Assembly: GCA_002887195.1 (NCBI GenBank)
Contig: PJAB01000300.1
Location: forward strand, 1-30,395
DNA: 30,395 nucleotides
Direction of reading: 5' to 3'
DNA from: Chrysochromulina parva
Lineage: Eukaryota > Haptophyta > Prymnesiales > Chrysochromulinaceae
Shown here: positions 10,224 through 19,160 of the stretch, one piece after another
How the letters are laid out: the number at the start of each line of letters is the position of its first letter
How positions within the stretch are numbered: position 1 is the stretch's first letter
Translations under genes and position numbers: made by a program
Notes under the pieces: model-generated
Told to the model about the DNA's origin: nothing
The model's database searches: none
Seen by the model: only the letters and a program-made list of their open reading frames with translations

Positions 10224-10438
10224 CAGAAGAGTGTTCTGTCAAGCTGCCTTACTCGGTGTTGTTGGGTTTAACCTGTACCGGCGCGTCATGGAGCACGGCT
10301 TGCGTCATGGAGAATGCCGTTGGCAGGCGAGGAGCGAGTGTGAACGAATGGTCGACGGCGGTCAGACGGGTTTGAGGTGAACGCGCGTGTTATACTGGGG
10401 GGAACAGTCGTTGGAGCCGGATACGGGTGCGCCCCCGA

Positions 10439-10452
10439 CCCCAAATTTGGGG
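10439..10452. promoter_or_regulatory. 14-bp perfect palindrome containing a CArG-like box
   Basis: CCCCAAATTTGGGG lies 41 bp before the ATG at 10493. Its core CCAAATTTGG fits the CC(A/T)6GG consensus of MADS/SRF factors. The same 10-bp core occurs just upstream of the glycosyltransferase start at 30021. A regulatory role is inferred from position and rarity of AT runs in this GC-rich DNA. Confidence 0.35.
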
Positions 10453-10492
10453 AAACACGGGCGCCCGCCGCCGCGCCGCCGCTGCCGCCGCG

Positions 10493-12403
10493 ATGGCCAC
10501 CTCGTCGCGACGAAGCGCTGCCGCTCTTTCCGCCGCTGCCCGCGAGCGCGCAACAGAGTACGTGAGCGAGCGCAAACCAATGGTGACTGCTGACGGGGAG
10601 GCTGCCGATCTCGGGGACGATCTCGAGATCGACAGGACGCGTGCTGCTGTTGATTGCGCAATCCAACGATTGCGTCAATCAAACGATGAGTTGCTCGGGC
10701 GCTCCAAGCGCACTAAGGGACAATGTTGCCGCCGCTGCTGCTGCTGCTGCTGCTGTCTCCTGCTTCTTCTGGCGCTTGCTGGCGCCATCATAAAGGCGCT
10801 CCTTGACCATGAAGGACCGTTGGCTCTTCCGGAGAAGAGCCCTGTGCGGCTGTGGCCACGCCTGATTGCGAGCTCGCAGCTGTTCAACCTGGTCCTGCAA
10901 CCGAGCGCAACCTCTCGTAAAGGGCGCGAATACTTTGAGCAGCAACTGCCCCTGTTGGAGGCGAGCGCGCGCAGCTTCGACTGCCTCGACTACTGGTGCA
11001 AGAACCTGACCGTGCCGTCCATGGAAACGAATTGGTTCCCCGGGTTACAGAAGTACGAGTGGTACTCGCTGCTCACATATCGGTACGACATGATGCTCGA
11101 GAAGATGCGCGCCGACCGGAGCGCCGACGACTTCCGCATGGAGAAGAACAAGTGCGACATGTATGACTGGTACGCGCTCAACGGGTTTCGTGCGATGCGC
11201 GTCATCTATAGGTGGTCGGCGCGCGGCGAGTGGGGCACCTCGCCCGCGAGTGGGGCCCAACAGGTGGTCACCGACCTGCTCGAAAACCGCACGGGCCATG
11301 ACTTTCCGATGTACCTGAAGATGTGCCATCTCACTCAGGGCTGGCAGCGTGCGACGCGACGGCTCAAGAGCCGCGAGGAGCTCGAGGCCAATCGTGCAGA
11401 GGTTGAGGACTGGATTGGAAAGCTGTGGGCAGTGCACCCGGACGACTGGGAGAGGCCTTGGGCGGCGGCGCACAACATGCTCACCGACACGCTCTCGCCT
11501 GGCGCGTTGGTGCAGGAGCTGTACCCTGGCAATTTCGTGGGCAACTACGACCCAGCTGCAGAGGAGGTCGGTGCGGTCGTGGAGTTGAAGACGTATGTGA
11601 TCTGGGGGCACGCGTACATGGGTTCGATCCACGACATCCTGCTGCTGCGCGACGGTACGATGGAGGATTACCATGATCAATGGCTCTCGATGCTCCATGG
11701 GCACGTGTCCTCCAAGGTGCTCCAGTGGGTTGTGACTGAGGGGCACCTCGAGCGCGCCTTTTTCATGGCCGAAACTGCAGCGCTGGTCGCCGGGATGGAC
11801 ATGGTGCGCATGGACTTTTTCCTTCGCAAAGGCGATCCCGCGGGCATTGTTTTCAACGAGGACTCGATCTCGTCGGCACGCAGCCCAATCTACCACCACC
11901 ATTTCGACCACATGTCGTACGCGTGGGCGCGCGGCCACGTCGAGCGCTGGTACCGCCCTTTTGACGCCGGTGGCAAGCGCACGTATGAGCTCAGCCTGCA
12001 CGACGAGGTGGTTCCCAACAAGCAGCGCATTCGGCTCAAGCTGGCCAGTAACGCTGCGCTCGCAGAGGAGGTGGGGCTGCACATGTCAAGCCGCTCGTCT
12101 CAACCTCCGCCTCCGCCTCCAACGCCCGCGCCCGCTCTGACGGTGCCCACAACGCCGTCTGGCTCGTGTTGGATGCAGCACCCATCGGGCTGTCCGTGCG
12201 CAGCTGGCAGTGGCTGCCGCACTGCGAACAGTACGGCGTACTTCCCCGTAGGGTGGAACCGCGACACGTATGGCGAGAACAATCTCAACTCGCGCACGTT
12301 CGAGGGTTGCATGGCGCGTGCTATCGGCGAGAACGCATGGTGTGGCACGACGAACGTCGAGACGTACTATGTGCCCTTCCCGTCTCCATCGCCCCCCCCG
12401 TGA
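10493..12403 (+). CDS. Type II membrane protein resembling TupA-like ATP-grasp enzymes, with C-terminal Cys-rich domain
   Basis: A 636-residue product from the ATG at 10493 (the frame is open to 10427, but without an ATG). After a basic cytosolic N-terminus come nine Cys and two Arg (residues 78-88), then a short hydrophobic segment (LLLLLALAGAII), so a signal anchor with the catalytic part in the Golgi/ER lumen is likely. The body (about 150-510) has the order expected of TupA-like ATP-grasp proteins: FPMYLKMCH, PGALVQELYPG, VELKTYVIWGHAYMG, VRMDFFL and IVFNEDS, the last two resembling the metal-binding end of the fold. It is followed by an APALT/Pro-rich linker and a roughly 70-residue domain with Cys and Trp (CWMQHPSGCP ... 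AWCG) that I have no firm name for. Such enzymes ligate or modify surface polymers; the substrate is unknown. The family call is moderate. Confidence 0.6.
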   Translation: MATSSRRSAAALSAAARERATEYVSERKPMVTADGEAADLGDDLEIDRTRAAVDCAIQRLRQSNDELLGRSKRTKGQCCRRCCCCCCCLLLLLALAGAIIKALLDHEGPLALPEKSPVRLWPRLIASSQLFNLVLQPSATSRKGREYFEQQLPLLEASARSFDCLDYWCKNLTVPSMETNWFPGLQKYEWYSLLTYRYDMMLEKMRADRSADDFRMEKNKCDMYDWYALNGFRAMRVIYRWSARGEWGTSPASGAQQVVTDLLENRTGHDFPMYLKMCHLTQGWQRATRRLKSREELEANRAEVEDWIGKLWAVHPDDWERPWAAAHNMLTDTLSPGALVQELYPGNFVGNYDPAAEEVGAVVELKTYVIWGHAYMGSIHDILLLRDGTMEDYHDQWLSMLHGHVSSKVLQWVVTEGHLERAFFMAETAALVAGMDMVRMDFFLRKGDPAGIVFNEDSISSARSPIYHHHFDHMSYAWARGHVERWYRPFDAGGKRTYELSLHDEVVPNKQRIRLKLASNAALAEEVGLHMSSRSSQPPPPPPTPAPALTVPTTPSGSCWMQHPSGCPCAAGSGCRTANSTAYFPVGWNRDTYGENNLNSRTFEGCMARAIGENAWCGTTNVETYYVPFPSPSPPP

Positions 12404-12856
12404 TTTTGCTACACTTAAGGTGCTGTCCTGCGCGGATGACGCGCGACGCGTGCGTGCGTGCGGTTCTATCTGTGAAGGCCGTTTCGATGAGCTTTACAGT
12501 CACCGGTCCGGCTCGTAGCACGTATCTTGCCATAGATCGTGTTCGGGAGTGCGCTGCGCTCCCCTCCGTTTAATTAGCCATAGGTGGACTCTCTCGTCAT
12601 ATCCATAGTGCAGCTGTAAAGTTTAATCTGAAACGTGGATCAAATGACGGGGTCCGTCGTTCTAAAGTGTAAAAACTGTCGGGTCTTCTCGGCTCTGCCT
12701 CGGCCCTCGCTCGGCGGCTATGCTCTAAAAGCGCTTTCGTAGATGAAGATGTGGGCATTCGCGATTGCGGAAAAGCGGAATTGGGAATGGGGCTCGACTC
12801 ACGGTCCGACGGCGCGGTGCGGTGGTCGATGCAGACTGCAGTGTGGCTACGGTAGG
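12404..12856. other. Intergenic region between convergent genes
   Basis: A 453-bp stretch, AT-richer than the coding DNA, with no supportable protein or structured RNA gene. It should contain the 3' UTRs of both neighbours. Confidence 0.55.
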
Positions 12857-15800
12857 CTAGATGCTACGGAAGGGGTTGAGCCGGCGGACGCCGCCGTCAT
12901 TCTCGGTACCCATGGGGCGTAGCGCCGTGCGCAACGTGTGCGGCGGCGCCTCGCCGCGGCAGTGAAGAGCCGACGTGTCGGCGACGACGATCGTTTGTTC
13001 CACGTCTGGAAGTGGCAGGATGGGCGTAGCGCGAGGGAGCCCGATCGCGTGCAGTACGGCGGCGGCCTGGGTGCATGTGCTCGAGGCAGCATCGAAGCGG
13101 ATCGACGGCTCTTTGAGTACGTCGGGTGCGTTGGCCTGGGTGCGCCCGTACAGCCAGCGCAGCTTCGCTGGGGAACAGCGGTGCGAGCCGCGCACCACGT
13201 GCAGCGGCCCCTCAGCCTCGCTCATGTTTCGAGGGTACACCCAAATCTTGACCACGCTGTGGAACGTGTCCATGTGCAGAGCGTACTGCGGGTCGCCGGC
13301 CACGTGTCGCACGGCCCGGGGCACAAAGCGAAGCGTGTGCTCGGGCATCGACGAGGCAGCCGCCATCCGAAGGACCTCATTGAGTCGCTCGTTACCAGTC
13401 CCACGTGAGGATGTATACTCTGCCCAATCTAGCAGTAGGACACCGTCACGCTCCCATGCCGGCCGTAGCGCCTCCGCCTCCGCCGACCAGTTGGATGCGA
13501 GTCGGCGGCGCGAGTCGTCCATCCGCTCAGCGAGTAGTACCCGCAGCAAGTGCAGCCCAGCCGCATTGAGGGCATGAGGCACAAAGCGCACGGCAGAGAG
13601 CACAGCATCGATAAGCACGATACCCTGCATCGTGGCGATGGGCTCCGTGGCCGCACGGACCACGCGCCCGACCAAGTCGGCTACGCTCACACGTGTCACC
13701 GCCTTGAACATCGCCGCGTCGTCGTCGCTCACGTGCTCAAGGACGAGCGCACGAAGCCGCTCTACCTCTACCTCTACCTCTGGCGCCACGCGCGCAGCGG
13801 CGGCGGCGGCTTCGGCTTCGGCGTCGGTGGCGAGGGACGCCGCGGCGGAGGCTTCGGCGCGGGTCTCGGACGAGGATGGCTCGGACGCGGATGGCGTACG
13901 GAAAGCGAGCAGCATGTGGAAACCCCCGAAGGCGGCAGTGAGCGCACCCGGCACAAGGCAACCGCCCGCATGCTCGCCGCCAAATGGCACGCGCCCGAGC
14001 GCGTTGTCGAGCAGGCAGATGCCCTGCCGGCCTGAGGGGGCGTTGAGCACTGTGTCGAGCCATACCGTGTTGCCATCCATCGGCATCACGTCGAATGAGT
14101 AGAAGCGCCATTGGACGGTACAGCCGATGCGCGCGCTCAGGGCCAGGCCGGTCCCGACCCATGAGCCAAGCGGTGTTAGCTGCAGCTGATCATCTGGATC
14201 ATCTGCGGATCGTACGATAGCAAGGCCGGGATCATCTACGGATCGTACGATAGTAAGGCCGGGCGTCATCTCGTATGGCAGGGCCGTCCACACGACGCAT
14301 TGGTTGCCTGCGCCGGGCACCATGGTGGCCGTCTCCATCGTAGTCGTCGTGAGGCCGGCCGCAGAGACAACAGTGGGGGAGGAAGAGGGGGCGGCGGCTG
14401 GCTTCTCGAGGATCGTCAGTTGACTTTCGCGCCTGCTCAGGAGCCGCTGGTCACCCGAAGGGCACGGGATGGGCAGGTCGAGCGTCTGGATCACGGGGCA
14501 CTTGGCCGCGGCGTGGTACTCGAGCACGAGAGTCGTGCGTGCGATGAGTCCCTCGGGGACTCCCCGATGGAGAGTATTGGTGTCGAAGACGAAGCCGGAG
14601 CCGCGCGGGCCTCCGAGGAAGGCCACCGTGTACTCGGAGCGCACGAAGCCATCGGTGTATCGCGAGTGCTCGTACCCCTCGAAAGAGTAATGGAGCAGAC
14701 CGTGCGAGCCCGCCGCGACGAGCGTGGGGTGACCTCCCGCCTCTGGCCGAGGGTCGACTGCATGCAGCCGAACGAAGATCTTGAGGCGGTTGCCTGCGCG
14801 GTCATTGTGCCAGAGCCCCGCGATATTCTGTGCGCCGCTTGCATTCGGTGCGAGGCGAACTGCCTTGTACCCGTCGAGAGCCGCGTCTGGTCCCAGGTAG
14901 GCCCGAACAGCCTTGAGGATCGTGCTGTTCGAGAGGAGCGGGGCAAGGGCTGGCAAGTACACACGCGTCGCCATGCTCGCTCCGTTGGAGGCGACGGACG
15001 TGACGGCGGGGTCGGGCTGTGCAAGGGCGGCGTCGACCGCCTCCTCGATTGCGTTGATATCAAGCCCGAAGTCGTCGATTGTGGCCAGCCCCTCCTGCTG
15101 CAGCCCGCGCGCGATCGCAGCGGCGGCCGGGTCGTCGGCCTCGAGCGCCTCGATCGCCTTCGGCTCGCCAACAGCCTTGTCGAGGTCCCACACGATGTTG
15201 ACACGTGGCGACAGGTAAAGGAGGCGTAACAGCCCAATCTCCCGGCAGCTCGCATTCAGCGCGCTCAGTAACGGCCGGCGCATGATGCCCGCGTCGTTCC
15301 ACTGCAGCACGCCCTCGCCGACCAGCCGGCGCAGCGCCGCCGCGTCCGCTTCGTGTGCCCTCAGGTACCGAATGAGGGCGCGCCGCCGCGCGCGGTACTC
15401 GGCCTGAAGCCCTTCGCTGAAGACGTACGCCCGGCGCGCCACCTCGGGTCGAAAAGGGTCCGGCAGCCCGGCGAGGACACTGTCGTCGTCGTCGTCGGTT
15501 TCGTCGGTTTCGTCGGCATCTGTCTCGTCGGCGCGCTGTGCTGTCGGGGCTGCGCATGCGGCGTCCGCACCGCTCGGCTGCCGCGGCTCTGTCTCGTCAT
15601 ATGGACTCACGTCATCTGTGCGGACGTCATATGTACTCGTCATATAGACTGCCTCGTCATATGTACTCACGTGGCAGTCGACAGGCGAGACGCGCGAGCT
15701 CGACCCCTCACGTTTAGCGCACTCGAGGAGTAGCGCTTGCGCCATCTGCACGACCCCAAAGTCCAGCAACGCGCGGCTCGCATTGTAGTAGGCGGGCGCT

Positions 15801-17497
15801 ACCTGGGCAGCTGCCTCAAGTGCACCCCGCAATGTCACGGGCACGGTGTACACTTCACAAGCCTCCTCGATGCATGCAAGGCATCTGACGCCAAGAGCCT
15901 CCGTACATGGCGCCGCGCTGTAGTGGCTGCCGACAGCCTCGCCCTCGCCGCCAACACCGCCGTGCTCGCACTCAGCCAGCCGCGTCTCGGTACCGACGCA
16001 GCGCAGCCCACGCAGCCACATTGGGCCGTCGGAAGCAGAAGGCATGCGCATCGTGCCCGTGGCCGCACCGAAGCCGAGCTGACGGCAAGCGACGGCCGAC
16101 ACACGCCGTGCATCCGCCTCGTGCGCACACACGGTTCCCCACACGCCTCTCCGGAAGAATTGCACACGGCCCGCATCCGTCGAGCCGCCGTCGAAGCGCA
16201 AGCTGCCGTCCGCGGGATCGGTACGTCCGCTGCTGGCCTGCACCGAGTGTAACGAAGGGTTGGTGCCCGCGACGGCGCCCATGGCGGCGACCAGCAGCGC
16301 GGCCGACCAGCAGCCCACTACGGCGCCCAAGGCGCCCATGGCCCGGGCTCGAGACGGCGCGAGCGAAGCCGGCGAGCGCTGCGCCGGCAGCGGCGCGCCC
16401 GTCTCGAGATATCTGAGCTCCGCGGAGCTCATGCGCGCGACGGGTGACGACAGGCTCGCCGCACGCACATTCTGCTCAAAGTGAGCCGTGCTCGTCGTCC
16501 CCACGAGGGCAAAGCTGAGCGGCGACTGCGAGAGCACGTAGCCCAGAGCGACCACGGGCAGGTCGACGCCCTTGGCTGCCGCGAGTGCGACCGCCCTGTC
16601 ACGTCGATCGAAGTTGAGGGGACCGTTGCAGTACGCGCGTCGTAACTGCCACTCGCGCCACTCGGCGACGTTGTCCTTCCCGAGCGAGATCTCCACTAGG
16701 CCCTGGTCATCCTCGGGCGTCCATTTGCCGCACATGAAGCCCTTGGCGAGGCATTCCCAGCCGAGCATCGCCACCTGGCCGCGCGTCACCTTCGCCCACG
16801 CGGGCCGCGTCTCCGCACTCATGAAGCTCGTATTCGGCCACACGGCGCGAGAGGGCTCGGCGAGAGAGTTCTGAGGCGAGTCGGCGATCGGCGCGTGCTT
16901 GCCCGAGCGGCGCGCATACTCGAGAGCCGCGCCGAGCCTGTGCAGCTGCCAGTTGGACACGCCCCAGCCGTGAATCAGCCCTTCATCCACGAGGGCGCTC
17001 ATGAAGTCCGCGATGCGCTCGACCGGCTCCATCGGGTCGTCGCGGTGCAGCAGGTACACGTCGAGGTACGCGACGCCGAGCCGGCGCAGCGAGCGCTCGA
17101 GTTCGGAGCGCACGCGCGGCTGATCACTGATCGTGCATGCCCACAGCTTCTCCTGAGTCTCGCAGCCGCCCTTGGTGATGAGCACCAGGTCCTCGCGCGC
17201 CCTGCCTGTGCAGAGCTGCCGTGCCATCAGCCAGCGGCCCATGCGCTCCTCGCAGAGGCCGCCGCCATATATGGCGGCGCAGTCAAAGGTATTGCAACCC
17301 GTCGCCCACACGCTGTCCAGCAGTTTGTGTACTTCCTCCTCGGTCGGTAGCAGGTGCAGGAAGAGCGTGCCGTAGATGATACGTGACGCCTCTTTCCGCA
17401 CGCCACCTGGTAGGCGTGCAGTGAGTACACGGCCGCGCGGCGGCATGGCGTCGAGCGGGCCCGTGGGTGACAGCGGGTCGGGAGAACTTGGGTCCAT
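12857..17497 (-). CDS. Chimeric protein: aldo/keto reductase - membrane segment - SRCR - two phytanoyl-CoA dioxygenase-like domains
   Basis: One uninterrupted frame of 1546 residues from the ATG at 17497; the frame is open to 17740 but without similarity. Numbering is from 17497. Residues 20-360 form an aldo/keto reductase with the tetrad Asp72, Tyr77, Lys109 and His151 (FDCAAIYGG, ITKGG, LLHRDDP) and the GVSNW motif. Residues 387-411 are hydrophobic, preceded by Arg: a signal anchor, or the signal peptide of a separate gene. Residues 432-522 are an SRCR domain (GRVQFFRRGVWGTVC, CRQLGFG). An acidic, Tyr-Asp-rich linker follows. Residues 790-1000 are a PhyH-type Fe(II)/2-oxoglutarate oxygenase with His897-x-Asp899 and His977. 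About 1065-1200 is an unrecognised module. Residues 1330-1531 are a second PhyH-like domain with His1408-x-Asp1410 and His1512. As a type II protein the AKR would be cytosolic and the rest lumenal. Two fused genes or a missed intron remain possible. Confidence 0.75.
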   Translation of the reverse strand: MDPSSPDPLSPTGPLDAMPPRGRVLTARLPGGVRKEASRIIYGTLFLHLLPTEEEVHKLLDSVWATGCNTFDCAAIYGGGLCEERMGRWLMARQLCTGRAREDLVLITKGGCETQEKLWACTISDQPRVRSELERSLRRLGVAYLDVYLLHRDDPMEPVERIADFMSALVDEGLIHGWGVSNWQLHRLGAALEYARRSGKHAPIADSPQNSLAEPSRAVWPNTSFMSAETRPAWAKVTRGQVAMLGWECLAKGFMCGKWTPEDDQGLVEISLGKDNVAEWREWQLRRAYCNGPLNFDRRDRAVALAAAKGVDLPVVALGYVLSQSPLSFALVGTTSTAHFEQNVRAASLSSPVARMSSAELRYLETGAPLPAQRSPASLAPSRARAMGALGAVVGCWSAALLVAAMGAVAGTNPSLHSVQASSGRTDPADGSLRFDGGSTDAGRVQFFRRGVWGTVCAHEADARRVSAVACRQLGFGAATGTMRMPSASDGPMWLRGLRCVGTETRLAECEHGGVGGEGEAVGSHYSAAPCTEALGVRCLACIEEACEVYTVPVTLRGALEAAAQVAPAYYNASRALLDFGVVQMAQALLLECAKREGSSSRVSPVDCHVSTYDEAVYMTSTYDVRTDDVSPYDETEPRQPSGADAACAAPTAQRADETDADETDETDDDDDSVLAGLPDPFRPEVARRAYVFSEGLQAEYRARRRALIRYLRAHEADAAALRRLVGEGVLQWNDAGIMRRPLLSALNASCREIGLLRLLYLSPRVNIVWDLDKAVGEPKAIEALEADDPAAAAIARGLQQEGLATIDDFGLDINAIEEAVDAALAQPDPAVTSVASNGASMATRVYLPALAPLLSNSTILKAVRAYLGPDAALDGYKAVRLAPNASGAQNIAGLWHNDRAGNRLKIFVRLHAVDPRPEAGGHPTLVAAGSHGLLHYSFEGYEHSRYTDGFVRSEYTVAFLGGPRGSGFVFDTNTLHRGVPEGLIARTTLVLEYHAAAKCPVIQTLDLPIPCPSGDQRLLSRRESQLTILEKPAAAPSSSPTVVSAAGLTTTTMETATMVPGAGNQCVVWTALPYEMTPGLTIVRSVDDPGLAIVRSADDPDDQLQLTPLGSWVGTGLALSARIGCTVQWRFYSFDVMPMDGNTVWLDTVLNAPSGRQGICLLDNALGRVPFGGEHAGGCLVPGALTAAFGGFHMLLAFRTPSASEPSSSETRAEASAAASLATDAEAEAAAAAARVAPEVEVEVERLRALVLEHVSDDDAAMFKAVTRVSVADLVGRVVRAATEPIATMQGIVLIDAVLSAVRFVPHALNAAGLHLLRVLLAERMDDSRRRLASNWSAEAEALRPAWERDGVLLLDWAEYTSSRGTGNERLNEVLRMAAASSMPEHTLRFVPRAVRHVAGDPQYALHMDTFHSVVKIWVYPRNMSEAEGPLHVVRGSHRCSPAKLRWLYGRTQANAPDVLKEPSIRFDAASSTCTQAAAVLHAIGLPRATPILPLPDVEQTIVVADTSALHCRGEAPPHTLRTALRPMGTENDGGVRRLNPFRSI
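14190..14262. repeat. Tandem repeat of about 36 bp in the PhyH chimera
   Basis: Two adjacent copies share GGATCATCT and GGATCGTACGATAG blocks and encode IVRSxDDPGL-type repeats on the minus strand. The unit is in frame, so length change would not break the protein. Confidence 0.7.
15590..15685. repeat. CGTCATATG-type short repeats encoding Tyr-Asp motifs
   Basis: A low-GC patch with about four copies of a CATATG/CATATAG-centred unit, translating on the minus strand as repeated Ser/Thr-x-Tyr-Asp. It is the only AT-rich part of the chimeric gene and lies in the linker between the SRCR and PhyH domains. Confidence 0.6.
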
Positions 17498-17767
17498 TGT
17501 TGTTCTATCAGTCCTTTTACCGTTGCGGAATTCGTCGACCAGTCGAGCACAGTGGCATGAGATCATTACAGTAAAATTGTAGTACAGGAGAACCGTACGG
17601 GTAACTGACTCTTGACTGATCTGGTTCCTGATGTAGCAACTTCGAGTCGCGCTAGCATGCGTTGAATGAAATGTAATCGGCGTCATGCTCGTCCTGAGTG
17701 AGCGGTGGCACACATGTTGCTGATCGAATCCAGTGCGCAATGGACGGCCCTGCGTAGTCCGCTTGCC

Positions 17768-18931
17768 TCATGACGTGAGGTATAGTGCGTCAACCGTACT
17801 CTGAGGAGACACTGTTGGACGAGCGGGCGAAACGGGCGGGCTGAGCGGCAACGGTGCCTGCTTGAGGTCGAGCACGTGCAGCTGGTGGTTCTCATAGTCA
17901 GCCACATAGATGACGCCTCCGCGCACGCACATGCCGAAGAGCCGGCCTGCGTGCGGCAGCAGCAGCACCTGCAGCGGCACGCCGTGCGTGCTCAGCATCT
18001 GAATGCGCTTCGCGCCCGCCTCAGAGACTAGTAGGCGGCCATGCCCGTCGTGGACCATGCCCGTGGGCGTATCGAAGAGGCCGGGCGCACTGCCTGCACC
18101 ACCAAAGGAGCGCAAACATGCGCCACACGCACCCGGCCCACGCGCGCCCTCCACAGCGCCCTCCACGGCGCCCTCCACGGCACCCTTCACGTCAAAGACA
18201 TGGATGCGGTGGTTGTGCGTGTCGCGCACGTAGAGCTCCTGATCAATAACGGTGAGTCCCACGGGGTTCCACCCCCGGTTCCACAGATCGCCGCACTGGC
18301 GGCCCGGGGAGCCGAAGGCGCCACGCCAGGTGAGAGTGGCCGCGTCGAGCAGCACGACGCGCTGATTGCCCTCATCGGCCACGAAGAGCACCCCATGCGC
18401 AAGCGCAAGACCCTCGGGGGCGCTGAACTCGTTGGCCGCCGAGCCATAGCTGCCACATCGGAGCTCGGGACTGCCGCTCGAGAGGCGGACTTTGGTCACG
18501 CTGCAGTTGCTGCTGTCCGCCACCCACACGTGGATGCCGTCCGAGGCGAGCCCCGTCGGATGGCCGGGCCGTCCTCCGGAGATGATGCGCAGAGGCTCGC
18601 CATCCGCTGAGAAGATTTGGAGCCGGTTATTGCCGCTGTCCGCCACAAGGATGCCTTCGGCCGTAGAGAGCAGGAAACGCGGGTTCATGAGTTCGCCCAT
18701 TCCGCGTCCCCACGAGCCAAACGCCGTGCGCGGGTGCAGCCGCAAGCCGTCATCCTCACGTTTCTCCCCACGCCCGCTGCAGCTCAGCTCACGGCGACGC
18801 GATGCTGGCGCAGGCTGAGACGCAGCGCCAAGCGAGGTTCGGCGGCGCAGAAGAACACTGAGGAGCCCGATGGCCGTCGTGCATAGGGCGGTAAGCAGGA
18901 TCGGCAGTGCCACTTCGGACGATGCCGACAT
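17768..18931 (-). CDS. Membrane-anchored NHL-repeat beta-propeller protein
   Basis: A 387-residue protein. The N-terminus has one hydrophobic segment (ALPILLTALCTTAIGLLSVLL) followed by Arg residues, so a membrane anchor is likely. From about residue 65 to 365 there are about six blade-like repeats of NHL type, each with a GLA/GMV-type turn and a V(A/R)D-xx-NxR or equivalent: MNPRFLL...VADSGNNRLQIF, PTGLASD...VADSSNCSVTKV, PEGLALA...VADEGNQRVVLL, PVGLTVI...VRDTHNHRIHVF, PTGMVHD...VSEAGAKRIQML and FGMCVRG...VADYENHQLHVL. A GAVE repeat (12-bp units) lies between blades four and five. NHL propellers bind protein, RNA or peptide ligands, or are enzymes such as PAL; no catalytic set is assigned here. 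It lies 270 bp upstream of the chimeric gene in the same orientation. Confidence 0.85.
   Translation of the reverse strand: MSASSEVALPILLTALCTTAIGLLSVLLRRRTSLGAASQPAPASRRRELSCSGRGEKREDDGLRLHPRTAFGSWGRGMGELMNPRFLLSTAEGILVADSGNNRLQIFSADGEPLRIISGGRPGHPTGLASDGIHVWVADSSNCSVTKVRLSSGSPELRCGSYGSAANEFSAPEGLALAHGVLFVADEGNQRVVLLDAATLTWRGAFGSPGRQCGDLWNRGWNPVGLTVIDQELYVRDTHNHRIHVFDVKGAVEGAVEGAVEGARGPGACGACLRSFGGAGSAPGLFDTPTGMVHDGHGRLLVSEAGAKRIQMLSTHGVPLQVLLLPHAGRLFGMCVRGGVIYVADYENHQLHVLDLKQAPLPLSPPVSPARPTVSPQSTVDALYLTS
18148..18186. repeat. 12-bp tandem repeat encoding GAVE
   Basis: Three copies of a CTCCACGGCGCC-like unit lie within the NHL gene, in a loop between propeller blades. Confidence 0.75.
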
Positions 18932-19160
18932 CGATAGCCCAATAGGGAACCCTTCACATGCTCCAGGTATGACGCATGGTGTGACGCTGCACAGGTGTGA
19001 ATCAAGTGTGAACTAGAATGTAGAACACTCTATGAATAAGATGCTAAGTCCTAAGCCTGGATCTCCTCCGGATGTCTGTTGTCCGATGGAATCCGATGAT
19101 GATTATGCCAGAGATGTCGGTGGAGACAGCCATGTATAGCCCAAACGGTGCGCGCCATCA

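Noticed and set aside
11045..12082. 345-residue minus-strand frame
   Set aside because: Antisense of the ATP-grasp-like gene; no motifs of its own.
10493..12403. Phospholipase B-like (lamina ancestor) identity for the type II protein
   Set aside because: The expected autocatalytic Cys context and other landmarks were not found; the ELK...VRMDFF...NEDS order fits ATP-grasp better.
12404..12856. Possible small RNA gene
   Set aside because: Looked for tRNA, spliceosomal RNA and box C/D patterns; no convincing cloverleaf, conserved snRNA segment or box pair.
14300..15229. 309-residue plus-strand frame
   Set aside because: Antisense of the first PhyH domain, whose HxD...H residues are intact on the minus strand.
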